A DNA stretch of 13,978 nt from SpSt-583 sp034434015. GTDB lineage: Bacteria; Chloroflexota; Anaerolineae; Anaerolineales; UBA6663. Below, in pieces: positions 7,350-13,273 of this stretch. The stretch is from positions 1 through 13,978 of the forward strand of contig DAOUAB010000180.1 of the NCBI GenBank assembly GCA_034434015.1, given 5' to 3'. The notes beneath the pieces are model-generated. The model was not told where the DNA came from and ran no database searches. It worked only from the letters and a program-made list of their open reading frames with translations. The first letter of the stretch is position 1, and the number at the start of each line of letters is the position of its first letter. The position numbers and the translations under genes are program-made.

Positions 7350-8646
7350 GGCGTCTCCCGTCCAGTGGGATGCCGCTCCGGGCGGCCGTCGTCGGCGAGT
7401 CCAGGCGCTGGACGATCCGGCTGCGCGTCTCGGGCAGCGCCAGGCGGGCCAGGCCGAACTCCTCGGCCAGGCCGATCAGCACCGCCTCGGGCGGGACATC
7501 GGGGGCCAGCTGGTAGACGCGTTCCTTGAACGCCGCCGCGATCGCGCGGGCCTGGCCCTCGTCGAGCTGGTAGTAGCGGATCTCTTTCAGGAAGTAGTGG
7601 ATGATGTTCCAGCCGGAGAGCGGGCCGAGCAGGATCTCCGAGGCGGTCACGCCGAACTGGTCCAGCGGGTGGGCCTCGTAAGCCGACGCGCCGTTGAGCA
7701 CGGCGCTCTGGTGGACGCCGGCCGTGTGCGTGCGGTTGGTCAGGCTCACCGGCTCACGCGGCGGCACCAGCATCTTGAGTTTATCGGCCACCAGCACGTT
7801 GAGCGGGTACAGGCCGCGCAGATGATAGCCCTCCAGCGCGTCGTATTCGCGCTCGAGGAACAGGTTGAAGAGCAGGGCCGTGAACGACGTGATGCCGGAC
7901 CGCTCGCCGATGCCGAGCACGGTGGTGTTCAGGTAGCGCACGCCGCCCCGGCGGGCCTCCAGCGCGTTCACCAGCGCAAAACCGCGGTCCTCGTGAAAAT
8001 GCCCCTCGAACTCCATCGCCGGGTAGCGCGCGCGCAGCGCGCGAACGCGCGCCGCGACGTCGGCGGGCGTCGCGACCCCGACCGTGTCCGGGAGCCCCAG
8101 CCGGTCCACCAGCGGCGCGAGGGCGTCGTAGACCCGGAACAGGTCGGCCTCGCGGGTGCGGAAGGCATCCTCGCCCGAAAACCGCAGGATCAGGCCGGGG
8201 TGGTGGCGGCGCACCTCCTCCAGCAGCGGCCGGGCGTGGGCCACGATGGCGTCCAGGTCGCGCCCGTGATTGAAGGCCCGCGACTGCTCCGAGGTGCCGA
8301 GGTAGAAGTTCAGGCCGTCGGCGCCGGCCCCGATGGCCGACTCCACGTCGCGCGGGTGGCAGCGGACGTGGGCCAGCAGGAACGTATAACCCTTCTGCGT
8401 GATCAGCGCGTCGCGCACCGCTTTCAGGGCGGCGAAATCGTCGCGCTCCTGGGGGCTGACGACGGGCGCAAACAACTCGACGAATTTGACGCCGCAGATG
8501 ATCAGCGCGCGCAGAATCTCCTCTTTGTCGGCGCGCGTGAAGAAATACTTGTGGTGGTCGTGGAGCAGGGAGGTCTGCTGACCTTCGCGCAGCGTCGTGT
8601 CCACGATCTCCAGCGGGCGCGGGGTGTACTGCGAAAAGCGGGACAT
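7339..8646 (-). CDS. lysS: homocitrate synthase, divergent DRE-TIM family member
   Basis: The 435-residue enzyme belongs to the HMGL-like/DRE-TIM metallolyase family and should condense 2-oxoglutarate with acetyl-CoA to homocitrate, the first committed step of the pathway. D16 (metal) and R20 (catalytic) lie in DTTLREGQQ. The HxH metal pair is H216 and H218 in GHFHED, where most relatives have H-x-H-N-D. FSGEDAFR (156-163), LPDTVGVATP (185-194), GIGERSGIT and THTAGVHQ (H312) are also present, followed by a C-terminal domain like that of homocitrate synthases. The symbol rests on context: isopropylmalate or citramalate synthase-like activity is the alternative, but the genes for the next two steps follow directly. 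The ATG at 8646 has seven C residues directly before it and no Shine-Dalgarno. Homocitrate synthase is commonly inhibited by lysine; whether this one is cannot be read here. Confidence 0.87.
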   Translation of the reverse strand: MSRFSQYTPRPLEIVDTTLREGQQTSLLHDHHKYFFTRADKEEILRALIICGVKFVELFAPVVSPQERDDFAALKAVRDALITQKGYTFLLAHVRCHPRDVESAIGAGADGLNFYLGTSEQSRAFNHGRDLDAIVAHARPLLEEVRRHHPGLILRFSGEDAFRTREADLFRVYDALAPLVDRLGLPDTVGVATPADVAARVRALRARYPAMEFEGHFHEDRGFALVNALEARRGGVRYLNTTVLGIGERSGITSFTALLFNLFLEREYDALEGYHLRGLYPLNVLVADKLKMLVPPREPVSLTNRTHTAGVHQSAVLNGASAYEAHPLDQFGVTASEILLGPLSGWNIIHYFLKEIRYYQLDEGQARAIAAAFKERVYQLAPDVPPEAVLIGLAEEFGLARLALPETRSRIVQRLDSPTTAARSGIPLDGRRHAA

Positions 8647-8654
8647 GGGGGGGC

Positions 8655-8691
8655 GACAGGGTGTCGAGGTGACGGGTGCCGGGTGAGGTCC
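8655..8691. repeat. degenerate 7-8 base repeat in the lysJ-lysS gap
   Basis: The plus strand reads GACAGGGT, GTCGAGGT, GACGGGT, GCCGGGT, GAGGTCC in succession. This fills about half of the 75-base gap between lysJ and homocitrate synthase. Confidence 0.5.
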
Positions 8692-8721
8692 ACCGGATCA
8701 CGCTCTCACCTCCTCAGCCTG

Positions 8722-9912
8722 TCATTCCGTCTCCTCGGCGGCGGTTTTCACCGGCCGGGTCAGCACCGCCTCCACGGCGTCGGCGGCGCGGGCCAGGTCG
8801 TCCTGGGCGATGACCAGCGGCGGCAGGAAGCGCATGACGGTCAGCCCGGCCGGCAGGGCCAGGACGCGGTGCTCGAGCATCAGGGCCTGCAAGTAGGGCG
8901 TGACCTTCTGCTTCAGCTCGATGCCGACCATCAGGCCGCGCCCGCGCACCTCGCGGATAAGCGGCGACCGGATCTGCTTCAGGCGCTCGAGGAACCAGGC
9001 GCCGAGCTCCGCCGCCCGGTCCGCCAGGCCCTCGGCCTCCAGGTAGCCGATGGCGGCCAGCGACGCGGCGCAGGCCAGCGGGTTGCCGCCGAACGTGCTG
9101 CCGTGCGTCTGCGGCGGCAACGGGCCGACGCGGTCGTTGAACAGCACGGCGCCCATCGGCAGGCCGCCGGCGATGGACTTGGCCAGGCAGAGCAGGTCGG
9201 GTTCCAGGCTGAAATGTTCGCACGCGAACATCGCGCCGGTGCGCCCGAAGCCGGTCTGGATCTCGTCCACGATCAGCAGCGCGCCGCGCTCGCGGCACAG
9301 GCGCCGGGCGGCGTGCAGGAAATCGGCCGTCCCCGGCCGCACGCCGCCCTCGCCCTGGATCACCTCCAGCACGACGGCCGCGGTTTTTTCGGAGACGGCG
9401 GCCTCCAGCGCCGCCGGATCGTTGTAGGCCACATGCGTGAAGTCGGGGACCAGCGGCTCGAAGGGCTCGCGGTACTTCTTCTCCCAGGTCGCCGAGAGCG
9501 CGCCCATCGTCCGGCCATGAAAGCCGCGCATGAAGGCCACGATCTCGCGCCGGCCGGTCCGGAGCCGCGCGAACTTGAAGGCCGCCTCGATCGCTTCGGC
9601 GCCGGAATTGCACAGGAAGGCGCGCGTCAGGCCCGGCGGCGCGATGGCCGTCAGTTTCTCCAGCAGCGCCGCGCGCCGGTCGTTGTAGAACATCTCCGGG
9701 CACGCGATCAGGGTGGCGGCCTGCCCGGCGATGGCGGCGGCGACCGCCGCATTGGCGTGGCCGACGTTGCCCGCGCCCTGGCCGCCGACGCAGTCGATGT
9801 ACTCATGCCCGTCGCTGTCCCACAGCCGCGCGCCCTGTCCGCGCACAATGGCGATCGGGCGTTTGGTGTACAGGCCGCTGGTGTGTTGCGACTCGAGTTC
9901 TTGGATGTTCAT
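8722..9912 (-). CDS. lysJ: LysW-aminoadipate semialdehyde aminotransferase (class III, PLP)
   Basis: The 396-residue PLP enzyme of the acetylornithine aminotransferase family should convert LysW-bound aminoadipate semialdehyde to LysW-lysine using an amino donor such as glutamate. Class III signatures are NSGAEAIEAAFKFAR (102-116, phosphate binding), F131 and H132 in GFHGRTMGALSAT (ring stacking), D216 in LIVDEIQTGFGRTG (pyridine nitrogen) and the Schiff-base lysine K245 in CLAKSIAGGLPMGAV. GSTFGGNPLAC completes the fold. The start at 9912 (M-N-I-Q-E-L-E) agrees with the family N-terminus; the Shine-Dalgarno is weak (AAGAG). ArgD-type activity on acetylornithine is possible, and homologues in some organisms serve both lysine and arginine synthesis. 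Position between lysZ and homocitrate synthase supports LysJ. Confidence 0.93.
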   Translation of the reverse strand: MNIQELESQHTSGLYTKRPIAIVRGQGARLWDSDGHEYIDCVGGQGAGNVGHANAAVAAAIAGQAATLIACPEMFYNDRRAALLEKLTAIAPPGLTRAFLCNSGAEAIEAAFKFARLRTGRREIVAFMRGFHGRTMGALSATWEKKYREPFEPLVPDFTHVAYNDPAALEAAVSEKTAAVVLEVIQGEGGVRPGTADFLHAARRLCRERGALLIVDEIQTGFGRTGAMFACEHFSLEPDLLCLAKSIAGGLPMGAVLFNDRVGPLPPQTHGSTFGGNPLACAASLAAIGYLEAEGLADRAAELGAWFLERLKQIRSPLIREVRGRGLMVGIELKQKVTPYLQALMLEHRVLALPAGLTVMRFLPPLVIAQDDLARAADAVEAVLTRPVKTAAEETE

Positions 9913-9926
9913 CTGCTCTTGACGCC

Positions 9927-9947
9927 GTCACCGGGCGACGGGGTGAC
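9927..9947. repeat. small inverted repeat in the lysZ-lysJ gap
   Basis: GTCACC (9927-9932) and GGTGAC (9942-9947) flank a 9-base loop. Related words (GTCGCCCTGTCAC) recur at the end of lysZ. The composition resembles the repeat in the next gap downstream, so it may be the same kind of element. Confidence 0.4.
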
Positions 9948-9983
9948 AACAGGAAGCCATCAGCCCAATCCTGGGTCGCCCTG

Positions 9984-10793
9984 TCACGCGATAACCGTCC
10001 CTTGCCCCGCCAGCGCCTTCGCCACCGGCTGCTCCACGCGCCCGTCGGCGAACACGACCCGGCCCACGCCCCGTTGCAGGGCTTCGCTGGCCCCGAGCAC
10101 CTTCTTCTTCATCCGCCCCTCGGCGAACTCCAGCGAGGCCGCGACTCTGTCTTTGGCGATGTGCGCGATGAGCGTGCTCTCGTCCGGGAACTGGCGCAGC
10201 AGGCCGGGGACGTTGGTGAGCAGGATCAACTGCTCGGCCTGCACGGCGCCGGCGACCATCGCCGCCGCCCGGTCGGCGTCCACGTTCAGGGCGTCGCCCT
10301 CGGGCGAGATCGCCACCGGCGCGACCACGGGCGTGTAGCCGCGCTCCAGCAGCAGGCGCAGCAGGCCGCCGTCCACGCTCTCGATCTTGCCGGTGTAATC
10401 GTCGCGCAGCAGGCGCTGCTTGCCGGTAGCCGGGTCGAGGACGCGGATGGCCTCCTTGCGCTTCGCCACCATCAGCCGCCCGTCCACGCCCGAGAGCCCG
10501 AACGCGTTCACGCCCAGCTTCTGCAGCCGCTCGACGATGAGCGTGTTGATCTTGCCGCAGGTGACCATGGCGAAGATCTCCAGCGTCGGCCGGTCGGTGT
10601 AGCGCGAGGTGAAGCCGGACGGCGACGTGACCATCTGCGGCGGGTGGCCGAGCTGGGTCGAGATGGCGTTGGTCTCGCCTGAGCCGCCGTGGACGACCAC
10701 GATCCGCCGGCCGGCCTGGACGTGCGCGGCGACGTCGGCCATGACTGCGTCGAAATTGACCCCGCTCGTTCCGCCGATCTTGATGACAAGCAT
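9984..10793 (-). CDS. lysZ: LysW-aminoadipate 6-kinase (amino acid kinase family)
   Basis: The 269-residue kinase of the N-acetylglutamate kinase family should phosphorylate the side-chain carboxyl of LysW-bound aminoadipate with ATP. KIGGTSG at residues 5-11 and VVVHGGSGETNAIS near 32-45 form the nucleotide and acyl-group loops. NVDADRAAAMVAGA and LLTNVPGLL are the usual nucleoside-binding C-terminal motifs, and EGRMKKKVLGASEAL closes the fold. It lacks the long N-terminal helix found in arginine-inhibited hexameric ArgB, as expected for LysZ. The ATG at 10793 starts directly at the first beta strand; the ribosome-binding site is weak. A role in LysW-glutamate phosphorylation for arginine is possible in bifunctional systems; no arg gene is nearby. 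Confidence 0.93.
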   Translation of the reverse strand: MLVIKIGGTSGVNFDAVMADVAAHVQAGRRIVVVHGGSGETNAISTQLGHPPQMVTSPSGFTSRYTDRPTLEIFAMVTCGKINTLIVERLQKLGVNAFGLSGVDGRLMVAKRKEAIRVLDPATGKQRLLRDDYTGKIESVDGGLLRLLLERGYTPVVAPVAISPEGDALNVDADRAAAMVAGAVQAEQLILLTNVPGLLRQFPDESTLIAHIAKDRVAASLEFAEGRMKKKVLGASEALQRGVGRVVFADGRVEQPVAKALAGQGTVIA

Positions 10794-10822
10794 AGAGGCC
10801 TAACCGCTCAGGGCGCGAGACT

Positions 10823-10887
10823 GCGAAGAACTCGCCAAGGCCCGGTCCGACACCTGGCGGTCCCTTTGCGTTCGGTGTGTTCTTCGC
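10823..10887. repeat. REP-like palindromic element in the lysY-lysZ gap
   Basis: GCGAAGAAC (10823-10831) and its exact reverse complement GTTCTTCGC (10879-10887) enclose a second stem, CGCCAGG pairing with CCTTGGCG with a one-base bulge (minus-strand reading). The 65-base unit fills most of the 112-base gap, the longest inside the operon. In the mRNA it would form an elongated stem-loop between lysY and lysZ. It could affect mRNA stability or the relative expression of the two genes. Confidence 0.6.
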
Positions 10888-10905
10888 GGTTCAAATCCCC
10901 GACCG

Positions 10906-11946
10906 CTAAATCGGATGGAGGCCGGGAAATTCGAGCCCGGCCGTCTCGTCGAAACCGCACATGATGTTCATAGCCTGCACGGCGCTGCCGGAGGCGCCTT
11001 TCATCAGGTTGTCGATGGCGGCCAGGGCCACCACGCGGCCCGACTCCGGGTCGAGCTCAAAGCCGACGTCGGCGTAGTTCGAGCCGGCCAGGATCTTGGG
11101 GTCCGGGACCCGGTGCAGGCCGGCCCGGTCCTTGACGATGCGCACAAACGGCTCCTGGCTGTAGGCGGCCCGGTAGGCCTTCCACAGGTCCTTGTCGGTG
11201 ACGCCGGGCCTGACGAAGACGTGGGCGGCGGCCAGCACCCCGCGGACGAGGTCCACCGCCGTCATGCTCAGATGGACGTCGTTCAGGCCGAGCTCCTGGA
11301 TCACCTCGGCCGTGTGCCGATGCCCGGTCGGCGCGTAGGTCCGCACCGAATGGCTCTTCTCGGGATGGTGCGAGCCGGGGTTGACGGTCGCGCCGCCTTC
11401 CGAGGAGCCGGTCTTGATGTCCACCACGATGGGTCGGCCGGTGTCCAGCAGGCCGGCGCGCACCAGCGGCAGCAGGGCCAGGTTGGAGGCCGTGGCGTTG
11501 CAGCCGACGCCGCTGATGCACGTGGCCGTCCTCATGGCCTCGCGCTGCAGCTCCGGCAGGCCGTAGACGAACCGGCCCAGGTAGCCCGGCGCGCTGTGCT
11601 CGTGGCCATACCAGCGCCGGTAGAGCGCGGGGTCGCGCAGCCGGAAATCGGCCGAGAGGTCGATGATCCTGGGCGCCAGCTTCAGGTAGTGCTCGATCTT
11701 TTTCTGGCTCTCGCCGTGCGGCAGGCACAGGAAGAGCACGTCGCAGGGCTGCAGGGCCTGCTGGCTGACGAACTGGAGCTGGGTGCGCTTGCGCAGGTTG
11801 GGATGGTGCTGGTACAGATATTCGCCGGCCTTGCTCTCGGACGTGGCCTGGGCGACCTCGACGTGCGGATGAAAGAGCAGCAGCCGCAGCAGTTCGCCGC
11901 CGGTGTAACCGGACCCGCCGACGATGGAGACCTTGAGCCGGCTCAT
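10906..11946 (-). CDS. lysY: LysW-aminoadipyl phosphate reductase (ArgC family)
   Basis: The 346-residue enzyme belongs to the N-acetyl-gamma-glutamyl-phosphate reductase family. It should reduce the LysW-bound acyl phosphate to the semialdehyde using NADPH. The dinucleotide loop is GGSGYTGGELLRLLL (residues 10-24), the catalytic cysteine is C149 in SGVGCNATA, and KTGSSEGGA with the following HHPEKSHS supplies substrate and catalytic histidine positions. AIDNLMKGASGSAVQAMN near the C-terminus is the family's conserved closing motif. The ATG at 11946 overlaps the lysX stop as ATGA, so the genes are probably translationally coupled. ArgC is the alternative, but the gene is placed between lysX and lysZ as in other LysW clusters. 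Confidence 0.94.
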   Translation of the reverse strand: MSRLKVSIVGGSGYTGGELLRLLLFHPHVEVAQATSESKAGEYLYQHHPNLRKRTQLQFVSQQALQPCDVLFLCLPHGESQKKIEHYLKLAPRIIDLSADFRLRDPALYRRWYGHEHSAPGYLGRFVYGLPELQREAMRTATCISGVGCNATASNLALLPLVRAGLLDTGRPIVVDIKTGSSEGGATVNPGSHHPEKSHSVRTYAPTGHRHTAEVIQELGLNDVHLSMTAVDLVRGVLAAAHVFVRPGVTDKDLWKAYRAAYSQEPFVRIVKDRAGLHRVPDPKILAGSNYADVGFELDPESGRVVALAAIDNLMKGASGSAVQAMNIMCGFDETAGLEFPGLHPI

Positions 11947-12848
11947 GCCTCGTCCCCAAATTCGCGCGGGACCGGCTGGTAGTGGGACCGAAACCGGTCC
12001 TTGTTCCGGCCGACCTCGAGGGTGTAGTCGATGATCAGGCCCGGAATGTCCACGCCCGTGGTCGGCACGGTGGTGTGGAACTCCATCGTGTGGTTGACCT
12101 CCAGCACCATCAGCCCGCGGTCGGGGTCCTCCAGCACGTCCACGGCCAGCACCCCCCCGCCGACGGCGCGGGCCGCCTGCTGGCAGATCGCGTCCAGCTC
12201 GGGCGTCACCGGGCAGACCGTGCCTTTCCCGCCGCGCGCGGTGTTGGTGATCCAGTGCGCGGAGGAGCGGTACATGGCCGTGATCGTCCGGTCACCGACG
12301 ACGAAGGCGCGGATATCGCGCCCCGGCTTGCGGATGTACTGCTGGATGTAGAAGATGTTCTGCTGGTAGTTGCCGAGCGCCTCGCGGTGCTCAAGCACGG
12401 CCTCGGCGGCGTCCCGATCGTTGATCTTGGAGACCAGGCGCCCCCACGAGCCAATGACGGGCTTGAGGACCACGGGATAGCCCAGCGCCTCCATGGCCTC
12501 GAGCGCGCTCGCCGGCGTGAAGGCCACGCGCAGCTCGGGTTGGGGCACGCCGGCCTTCTTCAGGGCCGCCGACGTCCACAGCTTGTCGCCGCAGGTGTCG
12601 GCCACGCTGGCGGTGTTGACGGTGGGGATGCCCCAGGCGTTGAGGATCTTGCAGGCGTACAGGCCGCGGCCGTAGGAGATGCTGCGCTCCAGGACCACGT
12701 CGTACTGCGCCCAGGGACCGGGGTCGTCCAGCGCAAACTGGACCTCCCGGTCGTCGAGTCGGTCGTAGGCGACGCCGCGTTTGTCGAGGGCCTCAAACAG
12801 CCATTTCTCCTCGACGCGAACGCGGGAGTAGAGGACGCCGACTTTCAC
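11943..12848 (-). CDS. lysX: alpha-aminoadipate-LysW ligase (ATP-grasp)
   Basis: The 301-residue ATP-grasp ligase belongs to the RimK/LysX family. It should join the amino group of alpha-aminoadipate to the gamma-carboxyl of the C-terminal Glu of LysW at the cost of ATP. Typical LysX sequence includes VGVLYSRVRVEEK at the start, VLKPVIGSWGRLVSK (ATP-binding region), FYIQQYIRKPGRDIR, WITNTARGGKG, and the metal-binding EVNHTMEF followed by TTGVDIPG. The start is taken as GTG at 12848 because it shares the G of the lysW stop (TAGTG) and gives M-K-V-G-V-L, the normal N-terminus; longer frames would read through lysW. The C-terminus extends about 20 residues past the usual family end. An ArgX-like specificity for glutamate is possible; overall resemblance to Thermus LysX favours aminoadipate. 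Confidence 0.94.
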   Translation of the reverse strand: MKVGVLYSRVRVEEKWLFEALDKRGVAYDRLDDREVQFALDDPGPWAQYDVVLERSISYGRGLYACKILNAWGIPTVNTASVADTCGDKLWTSAALKKAGVPQPELRVAFTPASALEAMEALGYPVVLKPVIGSWGRLVSKINDRDAAEAVLEHREALGNYQQNIFYIQQYIRKPGRDIRAFVVGDRTITAMYRSSAHWITNTARGGKGTVCPVTPELDAICQQAARAVGGGVLAVDVLEDPDRGLMVLEVNHTMEFHTTVPTTGVDIPGLIIDYTLEVGRNKDRFRSHYQPVPREFGDEA

Positions 12849-13015
12849 TATTCGCCCCAATCCTCGGCTTCCTGCGGGGCCAGCGCGAGCTGAACGGCCG
12901 GCTGGACCTCGGTCACTTCCAGGTCGACGCCGCAATCGGGGCAGACGACGATTTCACCCTGGATGACGTCGGCGAGGGACAGGGCGGCTTCACATTCAGG
13001 GCAGAGAGCGGACAT
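12848..13015 (-). CDS. lysW: LysW amino-group carrier protein
   Basis: This 55-residue gene is easily missed because of its size. The product is the carrier that protects the amino group of aminoadipate and presents each intermediate to LysX, LysZ, LysY, LysJ and LysK. Two CxxC pairs, C5/C8 and C25/C28, form the zinc knuckle. The protein is acidic and ends in the diagnostic EDWGE, whose final Glu (E55) is the attachment site. The ATG at 13015 is preceded by GAGGAG at 6 bases, the strongest ribosome-binding site in the operon. The stop codon TAG shares its G with the GTG start of lysX. The gene begins 15 bases after the U-tract of the attenuator, so its transcription depends on read-through. 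Confidence 0.97.
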   Translation of the reverse strand: MSALCPECEAALSLADVIQGEIVVCPDCGVDLEVTEVQPAVQLALAPQEAEDWGE

Positions 13016-13030
13016 GGTGATCTCCTCAGA

Positions 13031-13066
13031 AAAACAGAAGGCCTCTCGTCTGGACGAGAGGCCTTC
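13031..13066 (-). terminator. intrinsic terminator (attenuator) in front of lysW
   Basis: On the minus strand, arms at 13066-13053 and 13050-13037 (GAAGGCCTCTCGTC and its reverse complement) form a perfect inverted repeat of 14 bases with 2 between. In RNA this gives a 12-13 pair stem with a short loop. It is followed directly by TGTTTTTCT, a U-tract. The lysW Shine-Dalgarno starts only a few bases later, so this structure belongs to the lys operon leader and not to the end of the glycosyltransferase gene more than 200 bases upstream. Confidence 0.92.
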
Positions 13067-13143
13067 GGGCTTACAGGTCAGGGCAGGCGGCGCGCTCAGC
13101 GTGGTCCCAAACCGAAAGAGCCGAAGACCTCTTCAGGCTTCGG
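13058..13143 (-). promoter_or_regulatory. attenuation switch with alternative hairpins
   Basis: Three segments compete. Segment 1 (CCGAAGCC, 13143-13136) pairs with segment 2 (GGUCUUCGG, 13129-13121) with one bulged U. Segment 2 extended (AGAGGUCUUCGG, 13132-13121) pairs with segment 3 (CCGAAGGCCUCU, 13068-13057) over 12 contiguous pairs with one G-U. Segment 3 overlaps the 5' arm of the terminator. Thus 1:2 permits termination and 2:3 prevents it. This is the logic of trp-type ribosome-mediated attenuation. The pairings are read directly; the mechanism is inferred. Confidence 0.8.
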
Positions 13144-13182
13144 GAGACGACGGGCGCGCTTCAGACCGCGGACGCACAACAT
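13096..13182 (-). CDS. probable lys operon leader peptide, 28 residues
   Basis: A short ORF starts at the ATG at 13182 and ends at TGA 13098-13096. Residues 8-15 read K-R-A-R-R-L-P-K, and five Arg and two Lys codons occur in 28. The codons for R11, R12 and K15 lie just before or within attenuator segment 1, so a ribosome stalled there would mask segment 1, free segment 2 and block the terminator. An in-frame TAA four codons upstream makes this the first possible start. No Shine-Dalgarno is present; the -10-like GATAAT ends 8 bases before the ATG, so the message could be leaderless. Leader-peptide attenuation of lysine genes has been reported in Thermus thermophilus. Whether the sensed amino acid is lysine or arginine is unclear. 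An overlapping ORF in another frame (ATG near 13207, 24 codons, ending in the 1:2 loop) is a rival. Confidence 0.55.
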   Translation of the reverse strand: MLCVRGLKRARRLPKPEEVFGSFGLGPR

Positions 13183-13190
13183 TACGTCTG

Positions 13191-13196
13191 ATTATC
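13191..13196 (-). promoter_or_regulatory. possible -10 element of the lys operon promoter
   Basis: GATAAT matches the TATAAT consensus at 5 of 6 positions. The predicted transcription start falls at about 13184-13182, at the leader-peptide ATG. No good -35 lies at 17 bases; TTGACT at 13225-13220 is 23 bases away, too far for a standard sigma-70 promoter. The position between the glycosyltransferase gene and the attenuator is where the promoter must be if the operon is transcribed independently. Confidence 0.35.
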
Positions 13197-13273
13197 GCGA
13201 AAAACATTAAGCCGTCATCAGTCAATCCGCAAAGTATTTTTATCTGCGCTTTGGGCAGATTGCTGACGGCCCT

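Noticed and set aside
7192..10338. A very long open frame of 1048 codons on the plus strand
   Set aside because: It runs antisense across lysJ, homocitrate synthase and the start of lysT, which all have clear families. Its product is Arg/Gln/Gly/Val-rich without any domain, as is usual for antisense frames in high-GC coding DNA.
13096..13115. T-box-like string UGGGACCACG in the lysW leader
   Set aside because: It resembles the UGGNACC core, but UGGG would demand a C discriminator base, which does not fit tRNA-Lys. No stem I with specifier loop is visible, and the antiterminator is formed by other segments. It is also within the leader ORF.
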